Origin: Erysipelotrichaceae bacterium UBA2227
Lineage (GTDB): Bacteria; Bacillota_I; Bacilli_A; Erysipelotrichales; Erysipelotrichaceae
Direction of reading: 5' to 3'
Assembly (NCBI GenBank): GCA_002348095.1
Contig: DDYT01000014.1
Coordinates: 1 to 32,389, forward strand
DNA length: 32,389 nt
Each line of letters begins with the position of its first letter. Positions within the stretch are counted from its first letter, which is position 1. Under the pieces are notes generated by a model. The model was given only the letters and a program-made list of their open reading frames with translations. It ran no database searches and had not been told where the DNA came from. The position numbers and the translations under genes were made by a program. Of this stretch, positions 16,270-23,801 are shown piece by piece.

Positions 16270-16293
16270 AAAAGACTCGCTGATGCAAGCCTT

Positions 16294-16962
16294 CTAAAAC
16301 CCTCTTGTCTGCCCCCGAAAGGGGGCATTTTTATTTTCAATATACTCATCGATCCCTGGTCCTTTGAGTGTTCTCAATCGCCAAATCCCGTAAACATAAC
16401 TTAGAATCAGAACGCCTACTGTTACCGGCAACCCCATGATTGTATTTGCCCACACAAGGGCATCAACATTGTCGGACAGAAACAATGTGACCTGAATGAT
16501 TGTCCGGATCAGAAAGAAAACCGACCACATGATTGTGACTTCACGATAGGCAGGCTTGACATCTTTTCGCCAAAACCAACTCAATGTCCACCCTCGTGTC
16601 AAATGACTTGCATAAGCGGCCAACGGCTTATCCATGATGATTGTTATCAAAGAAAGGAAAAGGATAAATGCATTGGTAATGATTCCCGGTAAGAAATAGT
16701 TGGTCGCATTATCCGCAAGATAGGCGAACAATCCGGCTATGATGATTCCTGCCATTCCGGTCAGTGCGTAAACACCTGTTTGCTTGCGTACAAGTCGGTA
16801 TGTGCCAAAAAGAACGGATAACATGATAGCGGCAAAGATCGCATAAGTGATGCCATAGCTAGAGTTAATGATAATGAAAACAAATGGCGGTATGATTGCA
16901 TCCAGCGTCTTACCACTAAAGACAGACATCAACTCTTCAAGTATTTCTTTGCTCTTGCTCAT
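16294..16962 (-). CDS. DUF3159-family membrane protein
   Basis: This 222-residue integral membrane protein resembles the DUF3159 family. Recognisable stretches are FSGKTLDAIIPPFVFIII near the N-terminus, GMAGIIIAGLFAYLADNATNYFLPGII in the middle, and LTRGWTLSWFWRKDVKPAYREVT, the conserved polar loop between helices. About six helices are predicted. The function of the family is not known to me. It starts within the stop region of the DUF1475 gene (4-nt ATGA overlap), so the two are co-translated. Its C-terminal codons contain the hairpin that terminates the convergent LctP transcript. Confidence 0.7.
   Translation of the reverse strand: MSKSKEILEELMSVFSGKTLDAIIPPFVFIIINSSYGITYAIFAAIMLSVLFGTYRLVRKQTGVYALTGMAGIIIAGLFAYLADNATNYFLPGIITNAFILFLSLITIIMDKPLAAYASHLTRGWTLSWFWRKDVKPAYREVTIMWSVFFLIRTIIQVTLFLSDNVDALVWANTIMGLPVTVGVLILSYVYGIWRLRTLKGPGIDEYIENKNAPFRGQTRGF
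16310..16337 (+). terminator. Intrinsic terminator of the LctP gene run
   Basis: TGCCCCC, loop GAAA, GGGGGCA, then TTTTTATTTT on the plus strand. The hairpin lies inside the last codons of the convergent DUF3159 gene, so the same DNA encodes that protein's C-terminus and stops the opposing transcript. It has no U-tract on the minus strand. Confidence 0.88.
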
Positions 16963-17297
16963 ATTAAAGACTTTTTGCGGGCACCGAGAAAGAAGGTAAG
17001 CCAGTCATTCTTGCTGGTCAGAAAAGCATACAGAACATAGACAGCTCCGGTGAAAAACCCTAATATCATCATGGCAATGATCCACAAGACGGCGATCAGT
17101 AAGTTACTTTCCCGAAAGTAAATCCACATCGAAAACAATACGAAGCCGGTATATAAATCGACCAGTGAGACGATTCCCCAAGGGTTCGCTAAAATGAGAG
17201 TGCCATCCGCCCCAAAGTCGCCGACCGTAAATCCGTAGACCAATGCTGCTGTCATAGCCAATATCCCTATTACAGCGATAACTTTCCCGATTTTCAT
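16959..17297 (-). CDS. DUF1475-family small membrane protein
   Basis: This 112-residue protein has about three to four membrane helices (residues 4-24, 40-60, 65-95) and a polar C-terminus (KNDWLTFFLGARKKSLI). It resembles DUF1475 proteins, which are small and uncharacterised, with the NPWGIVSLVDLYTGF stretch as the best-conserved part. The start at 17297 has GGAGGATCACT upstream. A 20-bp palindrome sits 13 nt upstream of the start and probably controls the pair. It is coupled to the DUF3159 gene by an ATGA overlap, suggesting the two act together in the membrane. Function unknown. Confidence 0.68.
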   Translation of the reverse strand: MKIGKVIAVIGILAMTAALVYGFTVGDFGADGTLILANPWGIVSLVDLYTGFVLFSMWIYFRESNLLIAVLWIIAMMILGFFTGAVYVLYAFLTSKNDWLTFFLGARKKSLI

Positions 17298-17310
17298 AGT
17301 GATCCTCCAT

Positions 17311-17330
17311 TTAAATTGTATGCAATTTAA
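17311..17330. promoter_or_regulatory. Palindromic operator candidate upstream of the DUF1475-DUF3159 pair
   Basis: TTAAATTG, TATG, CAATTTAA: 8-bp perfect arms around 4 bases, immediately upstream of the ribosome-binding site. Its size and symmetry suit a dimeric repressor of the MarR or TetR kind. No matching regulator gene is adjacent. Confidence 0.5.
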
Positions 17331-17396
17331 TTAATCTTATTGTACATCTTCTCAAGTAGATTTGCATCAACTTAGCACTTTCTAAGGTGAATTATG

Positions 17397-17420
17397 AAAA
17401 AGGGCTGATTAGATCAACCC
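17397..17420 (-). terminator. Intrinsic terminator of the alcohol dehydrogenase gene
   Basis: On the minus strand GGGTTGAT, loop CTA, ATCAGCCC is followed by TTTTT. The 8-bp stem contains one G-U pair. It starts 8 nt after the dehydrogenase stop codon. Confidence 0.85.
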
Positions 17421-17427
17421 TTATTTC

Positions 17428-18582
17428 TTATAATGCCTGTTGTAAAATATCTTTCAACTCATCAAAAGTGAGATCGATCGGATTTCCTTTCATGCTGCTT
17501 GCATTCATGGATTTCTTAATGATCTCATCGAAATGCCCTTCAGTGACCCCAAAATGACTCAAAGGTGCTACATCCAAATGTTTACATAAATCTTCTAACC
17601 AAGCAACTCCATCCAACGCACCTGCGTATGGATTTTCGGTCAGTATTTTGGCTACATCCTCATAGCGTTTGACTGCCGGATTATCCGGATCCCTAAGGTT
17701 GAGAACCTCAATATTCTTGCGGGTGACAAACGGCAACAAACGGGCACATACCACCCCATGCGGTATAGGGAACATTCCTCCCAATACACCAGCAAAACCA
17801 TGGACAGCGCCTAATTTCGCATTAGCCAGGGCAATCCCACCAAACAGACTGACAATGGCCATATCCTCACGGGCATCGATGTCCTCGCCATGATCATAGG
17901 CAACTTTTAGGGAGCGAGCAGCTCGTGCAAGGCCTTCTTTGGCAAAGGCATCGGTGATGGGATTGGCCATTTTGGATACGTAAGGTTCCAATACTTGGGT
18001 CAATGCATCCAACCCGGTACTTGCGGTGACATCTTTAGGCACGCTTACCGTAAGCATCGGATCAAGCAGAACAACATCCGGCAACATGTACGGACTGCGA
18101 ATGCTCACCTTCACTTTGTGAGCAGCCGATAAAATTGTTGCATTTTTGGTAGCTTCCGCTCCGGTACCTGATGTCGTAGGAACAGCAATAAACGGCAGTG
18201 ATTTCTTGCTTACCGGCACACCGTTTCCGATAACTTCCAAATAGTCCATTAAATCATTAGTATTGGTCATTAACGCTGCTATTGTCTTTCCGCTGTCCAA
18301 CACACTGCCCCCACCGATCGCAACCACAACTTCACAGTTATTTTCGCGCGATACGGCGAGAATTTCATTGATCGATTCAACGCTGGGCTCACCTTTGACA
18401 TTGACCGGTGTTACTTCGCATCCGGCTTCTCTCATCAGTTGTATGGCTTTACTTGTGTCTTCAGATGCCAGACGTCCCACCACTAAAACGCGTTGCCCAA
18501 AAGATTTTGTCAGTTTCCCTATTTGGTTGAGACCGTTGCGTTCAACGATGATCCGGCTGGCCGTCATAAATTCAAACTTCAT
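17428..18582 (-). CDS. Iron-containing-type alcohol dehydrogenase
   Basis: This 384-residue group III (iron-type) alcohol dehydrogenase would reduce or oxidise an alcohol/aldehyde with NAD(P). Seen are the GGGS nucleotide motif (AIGGGSVLDSGK near 92-103), PTTSGTGAEAT, and the metal site Asp192, His261 (AVHGFAG) and His275 (PIPHG). The residue that is normally the second ligand (His in DALTH) is Gln196 here (DALTQ), so the metal set is Asp-Gln-His-His. I chose the ATG at 18582 because AGGAGG at 18590-18595 precedes it. A longer reading to 18843 has no family similarity and runs into the divergent ndk gene. It is a single-gene unit with its own terminator. The substrate is unknown. Confidence 0.88.
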   Translation of the reverse strand: MKFEFMTASRIIVERNGLNQIGKLTKSFGQRVLVVGRLASEDTSKAIQLMREAGCEVTPVNVKGEPSVESINEILAVSRENNCEVVVAIGGGSVLDSGKTIAALMTNTNDLMDYLEVIGNGVPVSKKSLPFIAVPTTSGTGAEATKNATILSAAHKVKVSIRSPYMLPDVVLLDPMLTVSVPKDVTASTGLDALTQVLEPYVSKMANPITDAFAKEGLARAARSLKVAYDHGEDIDAREDMAIVSLFGGIALANAKLGAVHGFAGVLGGMFPIPHGVVCARLLPFVTRKNIEVLNLRDPDNPAVKRYEDVAKILTENPYAGALDGVAWLEDLCKHLDVAPLSHFGVTEGHFDEIIKKSMNASSMKGNPIDLTFDELKDILQQAL

Positions 18583-18604
18583 GATCAGACCTCCTGTTTT
18601 CTTC

Positions 18605-18610
18605 ATTATA
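18605..18610 (-). promoter_or_regulatory. -10 element of the alcohol dehydrogenase gene
   Basis: A perfect TATAAT on the minus strand 22 nt before the start codon. No good -35 hexamer is visible at 16-18 nt spacing. Confidence 0.55.
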
Positions 18611-18649
18611 ACGCAAAAAACCGGGCAAGATACGATATTGCTTAAAAGA

Positions 18650-18679
18650 TTGAACCTATGCTCGATATAAGTGTATAAT
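18650..18679 (+). promoter_or_regulatory. Promoter of ndk
   Basis: TTGAAC (-35) and a perfect TATAAT (-10) are separated by 18 nt, 24 nt before the ndk start. The promoter diverges from that of the alcohol dehydrogenase. Confidence 0.7.
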
Positions 18680-18703
18680 GATAAAAAAGTCAGGAGGTTT
18701 CGT

Positions 18704-19159
18704 ATGGCCAGTCGAACGTTTATTATGTTAAAACCTGATGCACTTGAAAAGAATCTTGAAAGCGATATTCTTACATTCTTTAAAGAATATGGGATTGAGG
18801 TCGTACGGTGGGCGACGGTGACAGTGGATGAACCTTTAATCATGAATCATTATCAAGAGGTCATCGAACGATTGAATCTGCCGGATTTCCCACAACGTAT
18901 CCGTGATTATTTTGTCGGGAAAACGGTTCGTATTTTTGAGTTAGAATCAAAAGAGAACAATGTTGTTGCCAAAGTAAGGGAATTGATTGGGGCAACGGAT
19001 CCTTCGAAAGCAGCGAAAGAAACCATTCGAGGAAAGTACAGCAATGACTCCATGGATCTGGCTAAGCAAGAGCAACGTCTGGTTCACAATCTGATCCATG
19101 CCTCGGACAGTGATGAGAGTGCTACATTTGAGATTGCATTATGGTTTAACGAAAAATAG
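18704..19159 (+). CDS. ndk: Nucleoside diphosphate kinase
   Basis: This 151-residue enzyme transfers the gamma-phosphate between nucleoside di- and triphosphates through a phosphohistidine. Evidence includes IMLKPDALEKN at the N-terminus, RELIGATDPSKAAKETIRGKY in the middle, and the active-site stretch NLIHASDSDESATFEI with catalytic His132. The position is later than the usual His115-118 because of an extra charged segment (MDLAKQEQRLVH) before the active site and a longer helical hairpin, so it is a divergent, slightly extended member. The ATG at 18704 has AGGAGG at 18692-18697. It is a monocistronic unit with its own promoter, and a terminator hairpin overlaps the stop codon. Confidence 0.93.
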   Translation: MASRTFIMLKPDALEKNLESDILTFFKEYGIEVVRWATVTVDEPLIMNHYQEVIERLNLPDFPQRIRDYFVGKTVRIFELESKENNVVAKVRELIGATDPSKAAKETIRGKYSNDSMDLAKQEQRLVHNLIHASDSDESATFEIALWFNEK

Positions 19160-19177
19160 CCCGCAGGCTATTTTTTT
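19154..19177 (+). terminator. Intrinsic terminator of ndk
   Basis: TAGCC, loop CGCA, GGCTA is followed by seven T, and A-T pairs can lengthen the stem. The stem begins with the ndk stop codon itself. Confidence 0.88.
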
Positions 19178-19258
19178 GGTGTCAGTTCACCAAAGTTTAT
19201 TTTGCAATCCAACGTAAAAGCATTTGTCCCGGTAACGAGATGTTTCGCATCTTTGTAA

Positions 19259-19552
19259 TCCCGATATGCAATATTACCTCCGACAGAACCGGTAGCTGTT
19301 TATAACGAGTCTGTTGCGATCTTGAATGCAATCTTCCCGAAAGACAAGACGATTTTCTTAATGTGTCAATCCGGAGCCCGCGTGGTATGGATGATGCAAA
19401 TTTTGGAAGCCAACGGTTATGACATGAGCAAAATCTACAACGTAGGTGGAGTCGGTCAATACACGGCTGCTAAATACGCAAAAATGCTCACCGACACGGC
19501 TGAGTTCCGCGTCAATGCTGTTTACTCCTTAGAAGGTGTAACCAGAAAGTAA
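19259..19552 (+). pseudogene. 5'-truncated rhodanese-like gene remnant
   Basis: The stretch encodes the C-terminal part of a rhodanese domain. The active-site loop is CQSGAR (Cys and Arg of the CxxxxR loop) within KTIFLMCQSGAR, and YNVGGVGQYT follows, matching the usual GG-W/G-x-x-Y end of the fold. The frame upstream reads LPPTEPVAVYNESVAILNAIFP, which still looks like the family. It is closed by a TAA at 19256-19258, and no start or ribosome-binding site precedes it. I found no rhodanese N-terminus in the other frames back to the ndk terminator. A short product from TTG at 19322 is conceivable but would lack half the fold. It retains a downstream terminator. Confidence 0.65.
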
Positions 19553-19562
19553 TAATGACTTA

Positions 19563-19590
19563 AGCGTATCCGTGAGGATGCGCTTTTTTT
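19563..19590 (+). terminator. Intrinsic terminator after the rhodanese remnant
   Basis: A 9-bp stem (AGCGTATCC, loop GTGA, GGATGCGCT; one G-U pair) is followed by a T run of seven. Confidence 0.88.
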
Positions 19591-19603
19591 ATACTTTCAA
19601 TCA

Positions 19604-19612
19604 TGATACAAT
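19604..19612 (+). promoter_or_regulatory. Extended -10 promoter element of the FAD oxidoreductase gene
   Basis: TGATACAAT is an extended -10 (TGn plus TACAAT) 20 nt before the ATG. No good -35 is visible because the preceding terminator T-run occupies that position. The leader would be very short but includes the ribosome-binding site. Confidence 0.4.
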
Positions 19613-19631
19613 TTCACCCAGAGGAACGAAT

Positions 19632-20678
19632 ATGAGAGACGTAATCATCATCGGTGGCGGACCGGCTGGAGCGACACTGGCCAGGCTGATCGGGAAAGAA
19701 CTTAATACAGTCATTATTGATAAGAAAAACAGGGACGAGAAGATAACAACATTTAAAAAGCCGTGCGGCGGACTGATTGCCCCGGATGCTCAGCGGTCTC
19801 TGGCTCGTTTTCAGCTTCAGATTCCCAATGAAGTATTAGCGAATCCGCAAATATTCGCTGTGAAGACGATGGATTTGCAAACCGACATCACAATGCATTA
19901 TCAGCGCTTCTATCTTAATGTCAACCGGCACCGCTTTGACAGTTGGCTGTTATCACTTGTAAAAGATGCGGACGTCATCGAAGATGCCCGTGTTACGAAA
20001 ATAGAACGGATAACGGATCGCTGCAAAGTGTATTACGTAAAAGACGGAGTTGAGTACACGGAAGAAGGCCGGCTCTTGGTCGGAGCCGATGGGGCAGACT
20101 CCATCGTTCGAAAGACATTCTTTTCAAAAAAAATCCGTCAGTACATGGCCATCCAACAGGTATTTTTCGCTCAACAAGCAAAACCGATGTACGCCTCCTA
20201 TTTCGATCACACCCTGACCGACAGCTATGGCTGGGGATTAAGCAAAGATGGACACTGGATTTTTGGAGCTGCTTTACCCTTGAGAGAGAGCAGAATAAGT
20301 TTTGATGAGCTGAAGAAGCGAACTGAGTTTGAAGGACTTGATCGTAACGCTCCACTGTATACTGAAGCATGCCTGGTCAATTCACCTAAATCGATTCACG
20401 AGATTGAGTGTGGTAACAAAGGCATATACCTGATAGGTGAAGCGGCGGGCTTTATCAGTCCCAGTTCCCTTGAAGGTATCAGTTATGCCATGGATAGTGC
20501 TTTGGCATTGGCCAGGGCATTTAAAACCAATAATGTAAGTAAACACTATGTAAAGTTCAGTCGGAGATTAAAATTAAAAATTTTCCTGAAACAGATAAAA
20601 AGTATCGTACTTTATACACCTTTTTTAAGAAAATGGGTTATGATTAGTAAAATAGATTCCATTGATTTAGTGGAGTAG
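19632..20678 (+). CDS. FAD-dependent oxidoreductase, geranylgeranyl-reductase-like
   Basis: This 348-residue flavoprotein is of the p-hydroxybenzoate hydroxylase/geranylgeranyl reductase fold. The N-terminal dinucleotide motif is GGGPAGATLAR (residues 8-18), then PCGGLI near 46, the GADGADSIVRK motif in the middle, and the second FAD motif GEAAGFISPSSLEGISYAMDS toward the C-terminus. A basic C-terminal tail ends the protein. Homologues reduce isoprenoid double bonds or act as unassigned dehydrogenases, and the substrate here cannot be told. I chose the ATG at 19632 with AGAGGAA upstream, because a longer reading from 19572 begins inside the preceding terminator. It is followed by the CvpA-like gene after 10 nt and is probably co-transcribed with it. 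Confidence 0.85.
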   Translation: MRDVIIIGGGPAGATLARLIGKELNTVIIDKKNRDEKITTFKKPCGGLIAPDAQRSLARFQLQIPNEVLANPQIFAVKTMDLQTDITMHYQRFYLNVNRHRFDSWLLSLVKDADVIEDARVTKIERITDRCKVYYVKDGVEYTEEGRLLVGADGADSIVRKTFFSKKIRQYMAIQQVFFAQQAKPMYASYFDHTLTDSYGWGLSKDGHWIFGAALPLRESRISFDELKKRTEFEGLDRNAPLYTEACLVNSPKSIHEIECGNKGIYLIGEAAGFISPSSLEGISYAMDSALALARAFKTNNVSKHYVKFSRRLKLKIFLKQIKSIVLYTPFLRKWVMISKIDSIDLVE

Positions 20679-20688
20679 GGGAGAAAAC

Positions 20689-21501
20689 ATGGAAATCGCA
20701 ACATCAGCAACAACGATTATTAATGCATTATTGGTTATTCTAGTAGTTGGGTTTGGCGTCTATGGTTATTTTCGGGGATTGTTTAAACAAGGCATCGACC
20801 TTGTTTCCATCCTGATTGTTGGTTGGTTATCTTCTGTACTGGGCACCCTTTTCGCGAAAAACGTAAATCTCGTTACGGATCTTAAAGTAAGTGAAGTGAC
20901 AATTATTGCCAATGTGATCAGAACTATGGTCAATCAGGTGTTGTGGAGCATCCTGCTTTTTATTGTATTGTTTATCCTTGTAGGAATTGCTCGAATCTTT
21001 GTTTTCAGACATATCAAAACACCATGGAAGAAAAATATCGATCGGATCGGCGGTGTCGCTCTTTCCGTGATGATTCCACTGATCATCGGTGTGATGTTGG
21101 TATCCGTTTTGTCATTGCCTGTATTTGCCAACGGTAAAGATATCATCTCAGCTTCATTGCTTTCACCGTTATCACCGATTGGCGATAGTATTTCTGAGTC
21201 GATCACACGTTCGGTTGATCCCGATGGACTTTTACAGAAGATTAGTGCCGGTGAAGAGCTAAATGAAGAAGATACGCAGTCGCTGATTGATATCCTTATT
21301 CGCATGGGCATACCACAGGAAATCGCAACGATTTTAGCCAAGGCATATACCGGAGCTGAAATAACCCAAGAAGATACAAATAAAGTCAAAAACTGGATCA
21401 TTTCTCAAGGATACACGGAAGAAGATATCCGCAACATGATGCGGGAAGTCGGACTTAGTGAAGAAGAGATCGATGAGATTCTAAAAGATTATCGCAAGTA
21501 A
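20689..21501 (+). CDS. CvpA-like membrane protein with acidic helical C-terminal extension
   Basis: This 270-residue protein has four membrane helices in the first 150 residues (about 9-28, 38-55, 80-107, 119-145), with the CvpA-type GYFRGLFKQGIDLVSIL stretch after helix 1. The remaining 120 residues are soluble, acidic and rich in short helices (EEDTQSLIDILIRMG, EEDIRNMMREVG, EEEIDEILKDYRK), which looks like a repeated helical motif. CvpA proteins are linked to colicin V secretion and envelope functions, with unclear mechanism. The GGGGAG ribosome-binding site and 10-nt spacing tie it to the FAD gene. The stop codon overlaps a terminator hairpin. Confidence 0.82.
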   Translation: MEIATSATTIINALLVILVVGFGVYGYFRGLFKQGIDLVSILIVGWLSSVLGTLFAKNVNLVTDLKVSEVTIIANVIRTMVNQVLWSILLFIVLFILVGIARIFVFRHIKTPWKKNIDRIGGVALSVMIPLIIGVMLVSVLSLPVFANGKDIISASLLSPLSPIGDSISESITRSVDPDGLLQKISAGEELNEEDTQSLIDILIRMGIPQEIATILAKAYTGAEITQEDTNKVKNWIISQGYTEEDIRNMMREVGLSEEEIDEILKDYRK

Positions 21502-21519
21502 GGTCTTCGGACCTTTTTT
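21500..21519 (+). terminator. Intrinsic terminator of the FAD oxidoreductase-cvpA unit
   Basis: AAGGTC, a UUCG tetraloop, GACCTT and then four further T. It overlaps the final stop codon. Confidence 0.88.
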
Positions 21520-21578
21520 AGTCGAATTATTTGATTTTTTAACGTTCATCCACCATAATTCAACTAGAGGTGACCGCC

Positions 21579-22190
21579 ATGGCTTATTCACTGCAACATC
21601 CGGAGATTTTTGAAATTCTGGACTCAAAAACCAGTAAGCTTTACTATGGTTGCGATCAGGACTGGTATACCACCAAGTGGCAGCGTGTATCCGGATGCGG
21701 ACCCACCGTTGCAACCAACATGGTGCTTTACATATTTAAAAAGAAGTTTTCAACTCGTGCGGAATATGTCGAACTCATGAAGGATGTCCGCAAATACGTA
21801 ACACCGACGATTGGCGGAGTCAATCGGACCAGCATGTTTTATCGTGGGTTGGCACGCTGCTTTTCAAACAATAAATATAACATGGAATACAGGTATCTCA
21901 ATGTGCCCAGAAAGGCGCAAAGGCCAACCTTTGATCAGATTACCGAATTTATCAACTTCGCACTGAAAAATGACCGCCCGATCGCATTTCTTAATCTGCA
22001 CAACGGGAAGGTCGTAAATCTGGAATCGTGGCATTGGACGCTGATCGTAGAAAGTTTTTTGGACAAAGACAGTAGTCATACCATCGTGACTATATTGGAT
22101 AACGGTGAAAAGAAAACCATCGATTTAAAGCAGTGGTATGACAACACGGCAAACGATGGCGGTTTTGTATATTTTGCAAATGCGAACTGA
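21579..22190 (+). CDS. Putative papain/C39-like cysteine peptidase-fold protein
   Basis: I do not recognise a named family for this 203-residue soluble protein. Three spaced motifs resemble a papain-like (C39-type) cysteine protease: Cys40 in SGCGPTVATN, His152 in WHWTLIVES, and Asp174-Asn175 in ILDNGE. The order and spacing fit a Cys-His-Asp/Asn triad, but Gln before the Cys (Gln35 is a candidate) and activity are not proven. There is no signal peptide, so the protein should be cytoplasmic. The ATG at 21579 has AGAGGTGA 8 nt upstream. A GTG at 21570 overlaps that site and is unlikely. The gene stands alone after a terminator, and its stop codon directly abuts that of the convergent amidohydrolase. 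Confidence 0.65.
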   Translation: MAYSLQHPEIFEILDSKTSKLYYGCDQDWYTTKWQRVSGCGPTVATNMVLYIFKKKFSTRAEYVELMKDVRKYVTPTIGGVNRTSMFYRGLARCFSNNKYNMEYRYLNVPRKAQRPTFDQITEFINFALKNDRPIAFLNLHNGKVVNLESWHWTLIVESFLDKDSSHTIVTILDNGEKKTIDLKQWYDNTANDGGFVYFANAN

Positions 22191-23780
22191 TTATCGGCTG
22201 TAAACGATCTGACCGTTTACCATCGTTTTCAATACATAAACATCTTTAAGTTCGTTATGTGCGATGGTAAATATATCATCAGACAGAACAATCAAATCCG
22301 CAAAGTGTCCGGCTACCAGCCGGCCCTTTTTATTCTCCTCAAAACTTGCATAAGCACCTTCCCACGTATAGTTATCCACAGCTGTGAAAATATCTACTTT
22401 TTCCTTAGGATTAAATCCATGGATGGGGAAACCCTGCAAATCCTGTCGGTTTACGGCACAGTGGATTCCTTCAAAAACATTGAAATTTTCCACTGGCGCA
22501 TCACTTCCGTAGCTGACATGAATTTTAAGATCTTCCATGGTTTTAAATGCATAACTGCTATGAGCCAATTCTTTGCCCACCCGATCTTCCACGATATGCA
22601 AATCTGCATGCAGGAAAATGGGTTGAACCAGTGCCAGAACATCCAATGACTTCATTCGATTCAGAATTTCATGATCAGTGATCTGACAGTGAATGATCCC
22701 GTGTCGCAATGATCTGGCCTCGACCTTTGCATAAGCGTTTAAAACATTCACCATTGCCTGATCACCGATCGCATGAGCCACGACTTGCATTTTACCTTCG
22801 GATGCCACGGATACAAATGCATCGATTTGCTCAGGCGTCATACAAGCAATGCCTTTAGTGGTCGGATCGTCCGCGTATGCCTGCTTCAGTAAGGCTGTAC
22901 GTGCTCCTAAAGAACCGTCGGTAAATATTTTGAGGGGTCCGTAACGCAAGAAATCATTAACTACGGGAATCCCTGACCGGATTCTTTCTTTGAGTAATTC
23001 CGGTGAATGATAGCAAATCTGATGATTGATTCGAATGGTGGGCTGTTTAGAAACGTAATCGATATAAGCCTGCTCAATGATTGAAGAATTGTCGTCACCG
23101 ATGTGCAAATCATTGGTTGATACTGAGGTGATTCCGTGGGCATTGGCAACTTTCGCGATCTGCTCAATTTGATTCTCAACATCAGAGATTGTCAGCTTTG
23201 GCTTAAGGCATTCAAGCAACTCGATGGCATTCTCCGAAAATAGCCCATTGGGTTTACCGTCATCCCCCACTAAAATCTCACCGCCCTCAACACTGAATGC
23301 TTCACGGATATTGGCCATCTCAAGTGCCTTGCTGTTGCATACGGCCACATGACCGCAGGCCCGACCCAATACGATCGGAAAGTCAGAGGATATCTTATCC
23401 AAATCATCTTTGGTCAACATTCGCTTTTCATCGGTGAACTGATTCTGATTCCATCCCCGTCCCCATAGATATCCTTTATGATTAGGATGATCATGCAAAA
23501 AGTCTCTTCCCTTTTGAATCACTTCGGATATAGAGGTGCTTCCGTAAACATTGACCGAATTCATCGTGACACCGTGATAATAGAAATGCAAATGACTGTC
23601 ATTGAATCCGGGAATTACTGTCGAATCCATTAAGTCGATAATATCGGTACCGTCTTCATACAAAGACAAAATTTGCTCGCTTGAACCGCTCTTCTTAATC
23701 AGACCATCTTCAATCAAAAGTGCCTCACAAAACTTCTTTTCACCTTGATATATTTTTCCGCTGTGTAATATCGTTCTCAT
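22191..23780 (-). CDS. YtcJ-like amidohydrolase family protein
   Basis: This 529-residue metal-dependent hydrolase is of the amidohydrolase superfamily, YtcJ/exoenzyme-regulator-like branch. It has the N-terminal beta-sandwich strand followed by PGFNDSHLHFYYHG, where the HxH metal pair lies near residues 64-66. The middle carries WGRGWNQNQF, GRACGHVAVCNS and KIFTDGSLGARTALL. Further histidines lie in VVAHAIGD and RHGIIHCQ, and the late Asp is in SYGSDAPVENF, with the C-terminal strand after PVAG-like LVAGHFADLIVLSDD. Substrates of this branch are mostly unknown; N-formyl or amide compounds are typical. The ATG at 23780 has TTAGGAGTGAAC upstream. It is monocistronic and convergent with the putative peptidase, with no gap between stops. 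Confidence 0.87.
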   Translation of the reverse strand: MRTILHSGKIYQGEKKFCEALLIEDGLIKKSGSSEQILSLYEDGTDIIDLMDSTVIPGFNDSHLHFYYHGVTMNSVNVYGSTSISEVIQKGRDFLHDHPNHKGYLWGRGWNQNQFTDEKRMLTKDDLDKISSDFPIVLGRACGHVAVCNSKALEMANIREAFSVEGGEILVGDDGKPNGLFSENAIELLECLKPKLTISDVENQIEQIAKVANAHGITSVSTNDLHIGDDNSSIIEQAYIDYVSKQPTIRINHQICYHSPELLKERIRSGIPVVNDFLRYGPLKIFTDGSLGARTALLKQAYADDPTTKGIACMTPEQIDAFVSVASEGKMQVVAHAIGDQAMVNVLNAYAKVEARSLRHGIIHCQITDHEILNRMKSLDVLALVQPIFLHADLHIVEDRVGKELAHSSYAFKTMEDLKIHVSYGSDAPVENFNVFEGIHCAVNRQDLQGFPIHGFNPKEKVDIFTAVDNYTWEGAYASFEENKKGRLVAGHFADLIVLSDDIFTIAHNELKDVYVLKTMVNGQIVYSR

Positions 23781-23801
23781 ATGTTCACTCCTAATGTTCA
23801 T

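Noticed and set aside
18583..18843. Long N-terminal extension of the alcohol dehydrogenase
   Set aside because: It crosses the divergent ndk promoter and start, lacks similarity to the family, and a perfect AGGAGG supports the start at 18582.
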